A stretch of 56,275 nucleotides of DNA from an uncultured Alistipes sp. (GTDB taxonomy: Bacteria; Bacteroidota; Bacteroidia; Bacteroidales; Rikenellaceae), in the NCBI GenBank assembly GCA_949286165.1, contig CASDZK010000040.1, positions 1-56,275 of the forward strand, given 5' to 3'. Position 1 is the first letter of the stretch; the number at the start of each line of letters is the position of its first letter. Shown here in pieces: positions 16,682-25,651 of the stretch. The notes below the pieces were generated by a model that was not told the DNA's origin, ran no database searches, and saw only the letters and a program-made list of their open reading frames with translations. The translations under genes were made by a program, and so were the position numbers.

Positions 16682-19600
16682 TTAAAGGTTTTTCAATAAG
16701 CACAGATAGGCATCTTCCAGCGAGGGTTCTACCAGTTCTGCTCCTTCATACGGCTTTTCTACGGAGATGTAACGTACCCGTATGGTATTGCCGTCCTGCA
16801 TGTGATTGGCTACCAGTTTGGGATCGAGCGTATCGAACAGTTCCGGCGGAATATTGAACTGCCATACCTTGTTTTCTGCCAGATGTATCATGCTCGACGG
16901 TTCGCCGAAATATTTCAGTTGCCCTTTGTCGATCACAACTACCTGGTTACAGGAACTTGAAATATCTTCGATAATGTGTGTGGAAAAAATGACGATTCTC
17001 TCACGGCTTAGTTCCACCAGAAGGTTCCGGAACCGGATTCGTTCGCGGGGATCAAGCCCGGCCGTCGGTTCGTCCACAACCAAAATGCGCGGCAGATGCA
17101 ACAATATCAATGCGATTCCGATACGTTGCTTCATCCCTCCGGAGAATGATCCGATTTTGGCATCCTTCCTCTCATACATATGCACGGCCTTTAAGACGTA
17201 TTCCAGCCGTTCTTTCCGGATTTCGGGATCCGTAATGCCTTTCAAGATAGCCTGATAATCGAGAAAATTCCACGAAGTCATGGTTTCGTAAGTACCGAAT
17301 TCCTGAGGCAGGAATCCGATCAGACTTTGCAGCTCTTCCCGATATTTCAACGTATCCATACCGTTAATCCAGATCGTTCCGTAACTCTGTTCGAACATAC
17401 CGGTTATGATACGCATGAAAGTCGATTTCCCGGCTCCGTTGGGACCCAATAAACCGAACATACCCGTTTTAATGTCGAACGATATGCCTTTCAAAGCCAT
17501 GAAAGGTTTATACCGTTTCCCGATGACGGGAATGCTGAGAACGATTTTATAAAGGCTGCGGCGCAGTTCCGCATGTTTCCCTTCCAATCGTTCGATATTT
17601 ACGTTGTTCGAATAAAGATAATCCGATATGCGAGAAATGATAACGCCCAATAACCAGATGAAAATGTAGAGCAACGTTACACCCAGATTGTCTGTTTTTT
17701 CGTAAAAAGCGAAAAACATTAGCAACGGAATGCCGAATATCATGATCCGGTTCAAGAGCCGTAACGTTTTTGCATGTCTTCCTTGGGTTCTGTATTCCAG
17801 AAATTCCCGGAATTTTTTCCATACGAACAAGATTCCGGCACAAGTGCTGATCAGGAAAACCAATATCCAGAAAGAATTGATGAAATAACCTAAGGCTAAA
17901 TATCCGAAAAAAGCGAAGAGAGTAATTTGCCACAACATACCGATGAAGTCACTCCATTTCCGGTATTGTTTAGCTAATCCTAACCGTTTCCGAAGATTGA
18001 TCCCACTGTTCCATTGACGGATAAATCGGTTGGGACGGTCATATATTTTGACGAGATTGCGGACTTGAATGAAAATCGGTTCATGTTCTCCGATAATTTG
18101 TTTATTGGCTAACCGGATGGTATGTTGGGCAAAAAATGTAATTCCCGGGATCAGCACCACAGCTAACATCAAATAAAGCAACTGAATAAATATACCGTCC
18201 ACTCTCAAGAGAGTGTAAATGACGCAGAGGACGAACAGTATTCCGTGGAAAATATACATGGGAATACTTAGCGACCGATACCATTTGAGAATGTTTTCCA
18301 TGGACAGATATACCGTCGGAACCAAAACCAATGTCAGCATGGCGGAGAAAGAAAGTCCTCCGATAACGGTAATGGCGAACGGTGCGCCGATGGCGCCTGC
18401 ATAATCCTGATCGCCCATGGCCATTGGCAACAAGGCTATGATCGTGGTAATGGTCGTAATCATGATGGGGCGTAAACGGGACAACCCGCTGGAAAGCAGA
18501 GCCCGTTGACGATTGTAACCTTTTTTCCGCAGTATGTTGGCATAATCGATCAGAATGATTCCGTTATTGACCACTACACCTAAAAGAATCAGAAACCCTG
18601 TGAGTGTGTTGGCATTCATTAAACTGTTGCCGGACAGGATAAGCCCCAGCAGGGATCCGATAGCGGCCAACGGAATGGCAAACAATAGAACGAAGGGGGT
18701 TACGACCGATTCGAATACGGCTGCGAGAATCATGAAAATCAGTATGAGCGAAGCGAGAATCAGAAATTTGAAATCGGAGAGAGTATCGTCTTCCCGGTCT
18801 ATTTCCAATGCAATCCCGCTGGGTAGATTGTAATCTGCGATCAACTGATCGATTTCCCCCTGATAGCTTTCCAGTATGTCCTGGGGAAGATCGGCACTTT
18901 GGGCGATGTTGTAATTTACGGAGATTTCCCGTTCCCGATTGACTCGACGTATTTCTGAAGTTCCCCGGGAATATTTGACAGAAGCCAGTTGATCCAACTG
19001 GTGCAAGTTGCCCGAGGCGTCCGGAATCATGGCTTTTCGAAGATCGTCCACGGTTTTCGTACGTCCCTGCTTTTCTTCTTCCTCTTCGCTGATATCGTCC
19101 TTAATCATAATTTCGTATTCGTCAGAACCTATTTTAAGATTGGCTCCGGAACTGGTCGATCGTTCCAGCGAAGTAAGCCCCGTAGAGATATTCTGCCGAC
19201 TGATTTCGTAGGAATTCAGGAGAATGGGATCGAATCCGAGCTGGATCTCACGGCGTCTGCCCGGATAGTTTACCGAGACATTCCCGATGAAATCCATCTG
19301 TTCCAGAAAATTCCTGAGGTCGTCGGCGACAATGGTCATCGTTTCGAAGTCGTTGCCTTTGATAACGATGCGTTCGCCGGCATCTCCTACACCCAACATG
19401 TTCATAAAGGAACTCATGGCGGATAAAGCGCCGTTTCCGGAATTTCCGGAAGAACTCATGCCGGCCGACACTTGAATATCCACTCCTCTACCTACCCGAA
19501 GTCGTCTGCTGACGTCGGCCGTAATTTCTCCGATCTGACGTCCGCCGTGTTTCTCATAGTCTTCTTTTAGTACAATCGCGATGGATGCGGCGTCTTCCTG

Positions 19601-21382
19601 AATGCGGCAAATGACATCTTCTTTTTCAGGGAAACTGTCAAGACGCGCTTCCAGCAACTCCACGAATTTGTCCGTGTTTTCCAAAGTGCTTCCCAACGGC
19701 ATGGTAACCGTTACGTTTACTTGGTCGCTGTTTACCTGTTTCCGGTTTTGGCTCTTCGAATTCAGAGCGATCATCAAAGTAGCAAAAAGAACGACCATGG
19801 ATCCGACAATGGTATAAGCCGGTTTTCGCAGGCTGGTCTTGAGCAACAGCAGATATATTTGTATCGGACGTTGGTTGATGGATAATTTCTCATAGAATAC
19901 GCTCTTCCCTTTGCCTTGTTTCAGCATGACGTAAGTGGCCATGGGAATAAACAGCAATGCCACGAACAACGAGAAACCCAATGTCGAGATAATGGCTATT
20001 CCGATATGTTCTCCGAGCAATCGCGTCATGACGTCGTCGGAAAAAACGAAAGGCAGGAATACGGTAATCGTGGTCAGCGTAGCTGCCAGAATGGATCGCC
20101 ATACCTCTTTGGTCCCTTGAATGACTGCCTTATCCGGCGGATATCCGAGAGAAGAGAGCCGATATATGTTCTCCAAGACGACTACGCTATTGTCCAGCAA
20201 CATACCTATGGCCAATGCTATCCCGATCAGGGTAAGGCTGTTGATCGATATGCCGAAAGCGTAAAACAGGTTGAATGCCGCATAGATGGAAATAGGAATG
20301 GACAGGGCAATGAAGAGGACCAATCGAAGATTCCGCAAAAAGAACCAAAGAATCAGGATGGCCAGCAGGCCTCCCGTTACGCCTAATTCCACGATTTGGT
20401 TGATATTCGTTTCTATGTCGTCGGCCGTATTGGATTGTATGACCATCGTGATATCGTACGGCATGTATTCTTTGTTCAACCGTTCTATTTCCGCTTTGGT
20501 CCGATGTGAAAGTTCCAACAGGTTTACCTGGGCGTCGTTCGTCAAGGTTATCGAGATAGCTTCCTGTCCGTTGACGCGGCTTAGCGTCTCTTCTTCCTTC
20601 AGATCGAAAAATACCGTGGCGATGTCTTTCAAATGGATGGGACCGGGAGCCACAATGACGTTTTCAATTTCAGAAATATTGTCGTAGTTGGCGTCTAAAT
20701 GCACGAAATAGCGCAGGTCCGGTTCATTCGCATATCCTAAGAAGGTCCGGTTCTGATTCAACTGCGTCAGGGCTTGACTGATCGTTGCGGAAGTAATTTT
20801 TAATGCTTCGGCAGCAGCCGGATTAACACGGATTTCGATCGCTTTTTCCCGTCCCCCGTAAACGTTGACGGCAGCTATGCCGTCGATATTCTCCAGTTTA
20901 GGCTTGATCTCTTTGTCTACAAGTGCCCGCAAACGATCTACTCCTCCTTCTCCCCGGACCTGAAGAGTCATGAAGTTGTTGTTTACCCCCGTTACGTTTA
21001 CTTTTTCGATATTGACAGTATAACCGTCCGGAAGCGAGGGCAATATGCTGTTTACTTTTTCTTGCAGTTTCAGGGTGGTATATTTCAGGTTGACGTTCTT
21101 TTTGAAATCTACCCGAATGGACCCGTTTCGGTTGCCGGCTGTCGATTCGAGGTTTTCTACGCCTTCGATGGTACTGATAGCCCCTTCCAACGGAACGATG
21201 ACCTGGGTTTCCATGTAAGGCGGATCCACGTCGGTATCGGACGATACCTGAATGTAAAGCATCGGCAACTCTGCATTGGGCAGCATCTCTATGGCCAGTT
21301 GTTTAAAGGAGACGAATCCCAATAGGGATACGGCGATAAACAACATGCAGATGGTTATTTTTCGAGTTATTAAGAAATTCAT
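16682..21382 (-). CDS. RND efflux permease fused to an ABC ATPase
   Basis: One uninterrupted frame of 1566 residues. Residues 1 to about 1036 are a full RND (AcrB-like) pump: TM1 ITRKITICMLFIAVSLLGF, TM4 AIGMLLDNSVVVLENIYR, TM10 LLGVVVNNGIILIDYAN, and TM12 near LTLVLVPTVYLSMENI. Residues about 1037-1100 add two more helices. The chain then reads IFIQVRNLVKIYD (about 1103-1115), like the first strand of an ABC nucleotide-binding domain. Four further helices follow (about 1147-1255). The rest of the ATPase comes next: Walker A GPNGAGKST (1313-1321), signature FSGGMKQR (about 1413-1420), Walker B ILVVDEPTAGLDP (1433-1445) and H-loop His1469. All ATP-binding motifs look intact. It is the sixth gene of a seven-gene operon, 12 bases after another RND gene. 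I know of no standard family with this architecture. Frame and motif continuity argue against an assembly artefact. Confidence 0.9.
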   Translation of the reverse strand: MNFLITRKITICMLFIAVSLLGFVSFKQLAIEMLPNAELPMLYIQVSSDTDVDPPYMETQVIVPLEGAISTIEGVENLESTAGNRNGSIRVDFKKNVNLKYTTLKLQEKVNSILPSLPDGYTVNIEKVNVTGVNNNFMTLQVRGEGGVDRLRALVDKEIKPKLENIDGIAAVNVYGGREKAIEIRVNPAAAEALKITSATISQALTQLNQNRTFLGYANEPDLRYFVHLDANYDNISEIENVIVAPGPIHLKDIATVFFDLKEEETLSRVNGQEAISITLTNDAQVNLLELSHRTKAEIERLNKEYMPYDITMVIQSNTADDIETNINQIVELGVTGGLLAILILWFFLRNLRLVLFIALSIPISIYAAFNLFYAFGISINSLTLIGIALAIGMLLDNSVVVLENIYRLSSLGYPPDKAVIQGTKEVWRSILAATLTTITVFLPFVFSDDVMTRLLGEHIGIAIISTLGFSLFVALLFIPMATYVMLKQGKGKSVFYEKLSINQRPIQIYLLLLKTSLRKPAYTIVGSMVVLFATLMIALNSKSQNRKQVNSDQVNVTVTMPLGSTLENTDKFVELLEARLDSFPEKEDVICRIQEDAASIAIVLKEDYEKHGGRQIGEITADVSRRLRVGRGVDIQVSAGMSSSGNSGNGALSAMSSFMNMLGVGDAGERIVIKGNDFETMTIVADDLRNFLEQMDFIGNVSVNYPGRRREIQLGFDPILLNSYEISRQNISTGLTSLERSTSSGANLKIGSDEYEIMIKDDISEEEEEKQGRTKTVDDLRKAMIPDASGNLHQLDQLASVKYSRGTSEIRRVNREREISVNYNIAQSADLPQDILESYQGEIDQLIADYNLPSGIALEIDREDDTLSDFKFLILASLILIFMILAAVFESVVTPFVLLFAIPLAAIGSLLGLILSGNSLMNANTLTGFLILLGVVVNNGIILIDYANILRKKGYNRQRALLSSGLSRLRPIMITTITTIIALLPMAMGDQDYAGAIGAPFAITVIGGLSFSAMLTLVLVPTVYLSMENILKWYRSLSIPMYIFHGILFVLCVIYTLLRVDGIFIQLLYLMLAVVLIPGITFFAQHTIRLANKQIIGEHEPIFIQVRNLVKIYDRPNRFIRQWNSGINLRKRLGLAKQYRKWSDFIGMLWQITLFAFFGYLALGYFINSFWILVFLISTCAGILFVWKKFREFLEYRTQGRHAKTLRLLNRIMIFGIPLLMFFAFYEKTDNLGVTLLYIFIWLLGVIISRISDYLYSNNVNIERLEGKHAELRRSLYKIVLSIPVIGKRYKPFMALKGISFDIKTGMFGLLGPNGAGKSTFMRIITGMFEQSYGTIWINGMDTLKYREELQSLIGFLPQEFGTYETMTSWNFLDYQAILKGITDPEIRKERLEYVLKAVHMYERKDAKIGSFSGGMKQRIGIALILLHLPRILVVDEPTAGLDPRERIRFRNLLVELSRERIVIFSTHIIEDISSSCNQVVVIDKGQLKYFGEPSSMIHLAENKVWQFNIPPELFDTLDPKLVANHMQDGNTIRVRYISVEKPYEGAELVEPSLEDAYLCLLKNL

Positions 21383-21394
21383 CGACAGTTGCTC

Positions 21395-24300
21395 TTATTG
21401 ATGATTGTTTTTGTTTCTGCCGGTAACCCGGATTTTCATGTTTTCCAGTACGTCATATACGCATGGAATAACGATTAGGCTCAATAGGGTTGACGTGACC
21501 AGACCTCCGATGACGGCAATAGCCATTGGAGCCCGCAATGAGGCTCCTTCTCCGAATCCCAACGTCATGGGCAATAAGGCCAGGATGGTAGTCAAACTGG
21601 TCATGAGAATGGGGCGAATACGTTGTTGTCCTGCCTGAGCGATGGCATCGCTTAAATCCATATCGATTTTTAGCTGGTTGATGCGATCGACCAGAATAAT
21701 GGAGTTATTGACGGCAATACCGGCCAACATGACGATTCCTATTACTCCCATGATGTTGATAGTGGTTCCCGTAATGAAGAATAACAGGATGGCACCAACC
21801 ACGGCCAGCGGGATGGTCAGCAAGATGGTAAACGGATGCAACAGCGATTCGAATTGAGAAGCCATAACCATGTAAACCAGGATTATGGACAAAGCCAATG
21901 CAAACAACAGACTGTCCATTGACTCTTTGCGTTGTTCTTCCGCTCCTGTAACCGTAATGGAGTAATTGCTCGGCAGATCGATGTCGCTAACTGCTTCTTC
22001 GATTTGCATGGCTACTTTGTTCAGGGAAGCGTTGTCTTCCAGATTGGCCATGACCCGATTGATTCGACTTTGATTCCTGCGGTAAATTTCTTTCGGAGCT
22101 GTTGTATATTCCAATGAGGCCAATTCGATCAGACGGTATTCTTTTTCTCCGCTTTTTATGACTATGTTGTTCAGTTGGGATAACGTGACGTCGGGGACCT
22201 TGATCACAATATCCCGCATTTCGCCCCGGTAATCCATTTGTCCGACCGTTTTCCCTTCCAATTGTTCCTGTATTTGGGATACGATAGTACTGATATTGAT
22301 GTTGTTCAAGCCGGCCAAAACCCGGTTTACCGTAATGATGATTTCGGGGGCTCCGTTTTCTACCGAACTGACAATATTGAACAACCCGTCGATGCCGTTC
22401 ATGCGTTCCTGTACTTGTGCTGTAATGTCGGCCAGTTCGTCCAATTCCTCCCCTTTGATTTCAACGACTACGGGAGCGCCTTCACTGCCCAAAAGCGCGT
22501 TCATGGAATTGTCATCTTCCGAGAATGTGATTTCGAGTCCCTCGATATTTTCCGTTTGGTTCATCAACCGGGAAATAAGTTCCTGCGGTTGCAAAGAGGC
22601 TGAAGGAGACAAAATGAGTTTCATGGATGCCGTGTTGTCGCCTTGAGTCAGAATATCGGCATTTTCGCCACCCGGTCCTACATGAGAATAGACGGTAACC
22701 GAAGAGTCTCCTACCATAGCATATATCATATCCTCTATGTTTTGTACCGTTCGTGAGGTTCTGTCCAAACGGGTTCCTTCCGGCATTTTGATATTCAGTT
22801 TGAAAGTTTGGCTATCGGCCTGAGGCATAAATTCTGTTCCGATGTACGGCAACAGACAGCAGGTACCTGCAATCAATGCAGCGGATAACAGAATAACGGT
22901 CCATTTATGCGGTAATAACCATTTTAAGAATTTACTGTATCCGGAGAATTGAATCGATTTTTTCGGGGCTTGATTTTTCTGTTTCGCTTCTTGTTTGCCT
23001 CCGAAAAACTGATTGTAGAGCATGGGGATAACGAAGATAGCGACGAACAGGGAGGATAATAACGAGAAAGTAACGGTCCAAGCCTGATCTTTGAACAGTT
23101 CTCCGGAAGCACCGTGCAGGTAAACGATGGGAAGGAAAACCACGATCGTGGTTAGGGTGGAAGCCGTTACGGCGCCTCCCACTTCACTGGTCCCTTGAAC
23201 TACCGCTTCTCTTACGTTCAATCCCTTTTCTTGATTTCGGAAAATGCTTTCAATGACGACAATGGCGTTATCCACCAACATCCCGGCTCCTAACGCCAGT
23301 CCGCCCAACGTCATGATATTCAGAGTTAAATCATTGAAATACATTAGGTTGAAGGTGGCAACAATCGAGATCGGAATAGCCAGTGAAACGATCAACGTCG
23401 TTCCTATACGCCGCAAGAAGACGAACAAAATGATAACGGCCAAAATGATTCCCATCACGGCGCTGTCTTTTACTTCTCCGATAGCGCTGTTAATGAAGTC
23501 TCCTTGATTGCTGACAACTTCGAACCGGTAACCGGGCAGGGCTTTTTCCAATTTCGTCAAAGCCTTCGATACGCCTTCTACCGCCTTGACAGTGTTGTAG
23601 CGCATTTCTTTATAAACGGATAGTCCGATACACCGGTTGCCATTGATACGGACGATGTTTTCCGGTTCTTTATTTTCGAAATGTATCGACGCTACTTCAC
23701 GTAGATAAATGGGAGCCATGTTGGTCTCTGTCGCTGTCGCTGTCGCGGTTCCGGTCGTTCCTGCCTCGGTAGAAGTTGTGGCTTTGTATCCTACGATGAT
23801 ATTCTCGAAATCTTCGACCGAGGAGAGTATATTGACGCCGCTTACGATATATTGTATGCCCAGTTCGCTGACGCGTCCTCCTGCGATGCGTTGGTTGTTT
23901 TCTTCGATTTTGCCTGCCAGATCTTCGATGCTCAGGTTAAATGCCGCCAACTTGTAGGGATCGGTTTCTACGATCATGTTCGTTTCTTCCGCTCCCGAAA
24001 GGGTTACGTCGGCAATACCTTCTACTCGTATCAGTTCGTTCCGAATGTAGGATTCCGCTACTTTTCGTATTTCCGCCATATCGGTAATGTTGTTGTGCGA
24101 CAAGGCGATTAGGACGACAGGAGCTGTGTTCGGATCGTTTTGAGTAATTTTCAACTCGGATATTTCCTCGTTTTGGGAAAAGCTGTTCATGGCCTTTTGC
24201 AAATCAAGGAAGGCTTCGTCCATATCCTTCTTCCAGGTATAGCCTACCGTAATGCGGGCACTGCCGGCCTGGATTTCGGAAGATACCATTTCTACGTCAC

Positions 24301-24526
24301 GCTGACGGATGGCCATAGCTTCCATGCTTTCTACGAACTGTTTTTCAAGTTCTTCCGGCGGACGTTCGCTCGTGGTAATTTCCACATATAGACGCGGGTT
24401 ATTCAAGTTGGGAAGCAAATCTACACTGAGCTTGTCGTAAGAGATTTTTCCCAACAGCAGAATAGCCAATACTACCATGAATATGGTAACCGGGTTGCTG
24501 ACTGTAAATTGAATGAGTTTCTTCAT
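21395..24526 (-). CDS. RND efflux permease (AcrB-like)
   Basis: The 1043-residue length is typical for a hydrophobe/amphiphile-type RND pump: two repeats of six helices, each with a large periplasmic loop. TM1 is VTIFMVVLAILLLGKISY, TM4 LGAGMLVDNAIVVIESIFR and TM10 LAGIAVNNSIILVDRINQ. In AcrB the proton relay uses two Asp in TM4 and a Lys in TM10; here TM4 has Asp-Asn and TM10 Asn-Asn. This variant is frequent in Bacteroidota but implies a different relay. A Thr/Ala-rich run (about residues 252-268) is coded by a short hexanucleotide repeat. It lies between the membrane-fusion gene and the RND-ABC fusion gene. Tandem RND genes can form mixed trimers, as MdtB/MdtC do. Confidence 0.95.
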   Translation of the reverse strand: MKKLIQFTVSNPVTIFMVVLAILLLGKISYDKLSVDLLPNLNNPRLYVEITTSERPPEELEKQFVESMEAMAIRQRDVEMVSSEIQAGSARITVGYTWKKDMDEAFLDLQKAMNSFSQNEEISELKITQNDPNTAPVVLIALSHNNITDMAEIRKVAESYIRNELIRVEGIADVTLSGAEETNMIVETDPYKLAAFNLSIEDLAGKIEENNQRIAGGRVSELGIQYIVSGVNILSSVEDFENIIVGYKATTSTEAGTTGTATATATETNMAPIYLREVASIHFENKEPENIVRINGNRCIGLSVYKEMRYNTVKAVEGVSKALTKLEKALPGYRFEVVSNQGDFINSAIGEVKDSAVMGIILAVIILFVFLRRIGTTLIVSLAIPISIVATFNLMYFNDLTLNIMTLGGLALGAGMLVDNAIVVIESIFRNQEKGLNVREAVVQGTSEVGGAVTASTLTTIVVFLPIVYLHGASGELFKDQAWTVTFSLLSSLFVAIFVIPMLYNQFFGGKQEAKQKNQAPKKSIQFSGYSKFLKWLLPHKWTVILLSAALIAGTCCLLPYIGTEFMPQADSQTFKLNIKMPEGTRLDRTSRTVQNIEDMIYAMVGDSSVTVYSHVGPGGENADILTQGDNTASMKLILSPSASLQPQELISRLMNQTENIEGLEITFSEDDNSMNALLGSEGAPVVVEIKGEELDELADITAQVQERMNGIDGLFNIVSSVENGAPEIIITVNRVLAGLNNINISTIVSQIQEQLEGKTVGQMDYRGEMRDIVIKVPDVTLSQLNNIVIKSGEKEYRLIELASLEYTTAPKEIYRRNQSRINRVMANLEDNASLNKVAMQIEEAVSDIDLPSNYSITVTGAEEQRKESMDSLLFALALSIILVYMVMASQFESLLHPFTILLTIPLAVVGAILLFFITGTTINIMGVIGIVMLAGIAVNNSIILVDRINQLKIDMDLSDAIAQAGQQRIRPILMTSLTTILALLPMTLGFGEGASLRAPMAIAVIGGLVTSTLLSLIVIPCVYDVLENMKIRVTGRNKNNHQ

Positions 24527-24552
24527 GATTCAGGTGCGGAAATAACCGTCTT

Positions 24553-25620
24553 TTATTTTTGTACCTTAACTTTGCTGTCTTCCCGCAAGGTCTCGTAACC
24601 GCGGATGATGAGGTTGTCTCCTACTTGCAAACCTTCCAATACTTCTATGTTGTCATTGTCTTCCAAGCCCACACGCAGATTACGGACTTTGGCTATATTT
24701 TTTTCGACGACATATACATAACGTCTGTTCCGGTTGCTCAATACCACTTCTTTCGGAATGACAATGGTTCCGTTGGCCTGATCTACCACGATATCGGCTT
24801 TGACGAACATGCCCGGACGTAATTTCAGGTTTCTGTTATCGATGGTAATCACTCCCTGAAAAGTGCGGGTTTCTGTGCTGATGGCCGGCGAGAGCTGAGA
24901 CACTACACCGTGCAGGGTGTCTCTGTCCAGCGTATAGTGCGTAATGTAGGCCGGTTGTCCGGTTTTGACCGTTTGGAGAGCACTTTCGGGCAAATTGATT
25001 TCCATATACATTTTGGAATAGTCCATAATGGAAACGATGGATTGTCCCGATTCCAATTTGACGTTTTCCGTATAGTGAGGTAAAGCTATGATTACGCCGT
25101 CGAACGGTGCTTTTATCTCTTTTTTGGCTAAACTCAATAGGGCATTTTCATAATCGTATTTCGACGATGTGATTTGAATTTCCGCATTTTGTATGTCCGT
25201 CAAAGTGACGCCGCCTTTCTCATAAAGGGCTTTTTGCTTTTTCAGGTCTTGTTCCGCCAATTCCAACGTCAATTTTTTAGATTCGATAGCGATGCCGTTA
25301 TCGTATTCCTGATCTTCGAACTTGACGATGACTTCGCCTTTCTTTACCATGTCGCCCAATTTATAGGGTTGTCCTGTTCTTGGATTTTTTTGCAACAGAT
25401 AGGCCCCAGCCATTTCCGATTTCAATTCCACTTCGGCATTGGACATCACGGTTCCCGTCGTGCTGTTGAATTTTTTGATGGAGTTGGTCGTCAATTCCAT
25501 GACGGAAACGGGGGAAGCGAGATCGTTTGCGGTATTGGTATTTTGTTGATTGCTACAACCGGCCAGCGACAAAGAAGTTGCGGCCATAACGGACAGTATC
25601 GTATAAGTTTTCATATTCAT
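24553..25620 (-). CDS. Membrane-fusion (periplasmic adaptor) lipoprotein of RND system
   Basis: This HlyD/AcrA-type adaptor of about 355 residues bridges the inner-membrane pump and the TolC channel. A lipoprotein signal ends in LAGC (Cys22), so it is lipid-anchored. Next come the beta-barrel and lipoyl parts (EVELKSEMAGAYLL, GDMVKKGEVIVKFED), a coiled-coil hairpin (about 118-165), the second lipoyl half (KEIKAPFDGVIIALP, LESGQSIVSI), and the C-terminal membrane-proximal domain (VYVVEKNIAKVRNLRVG, GLQVGDNLIIRG). Start ATG 25620 or ATG 25614 are both possible. It sits 31 bases after the TolC gene and 26 bases before the RND gene. Confidence 0.93.
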   Translation of the reverse strand: MNMKTYTILSVMAATSLSLAGCSNQQNTNTANDLASPVSVMELTTNSIKKFNSTTGTVMSNAEVELKSEMAGAYLLQKNPRTGQPYKLGDMVKKGEVIVKFEDQEYDNGIAIESKKLTLELAEQDLKKQKALYEKGGVTLTDIQNAEIQITSSKYDYENALLSLAKKEIKAPFDGVIIALPHYTENVKLESGQSIVSIMDYSKMYMEINLPESALQTVKTGQPAYITHYTLDRDTLHGVVSQLSPAISTETRTFQGVITIDNRNLKLRPGMFVKADIVVDQANGTIVIPKEVVLSNRNRRYVYVVEKNIAKVRNLRVGLEDNDNIEVLEGLQVGDNLIIRGYETLREDSKVKVQK

Positions 25621-25651
25621 CGGTTTATGGAAGTGTTTCGGTTTATGTTAT

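Noticed and set aside
15924..16703. 259-codon minus-strand frame
   Set aside because: It lies in another frame of the small ABC permease, which has clear membrane helices and a good ribosome site. This one runs through the terminator and has no family likeness.
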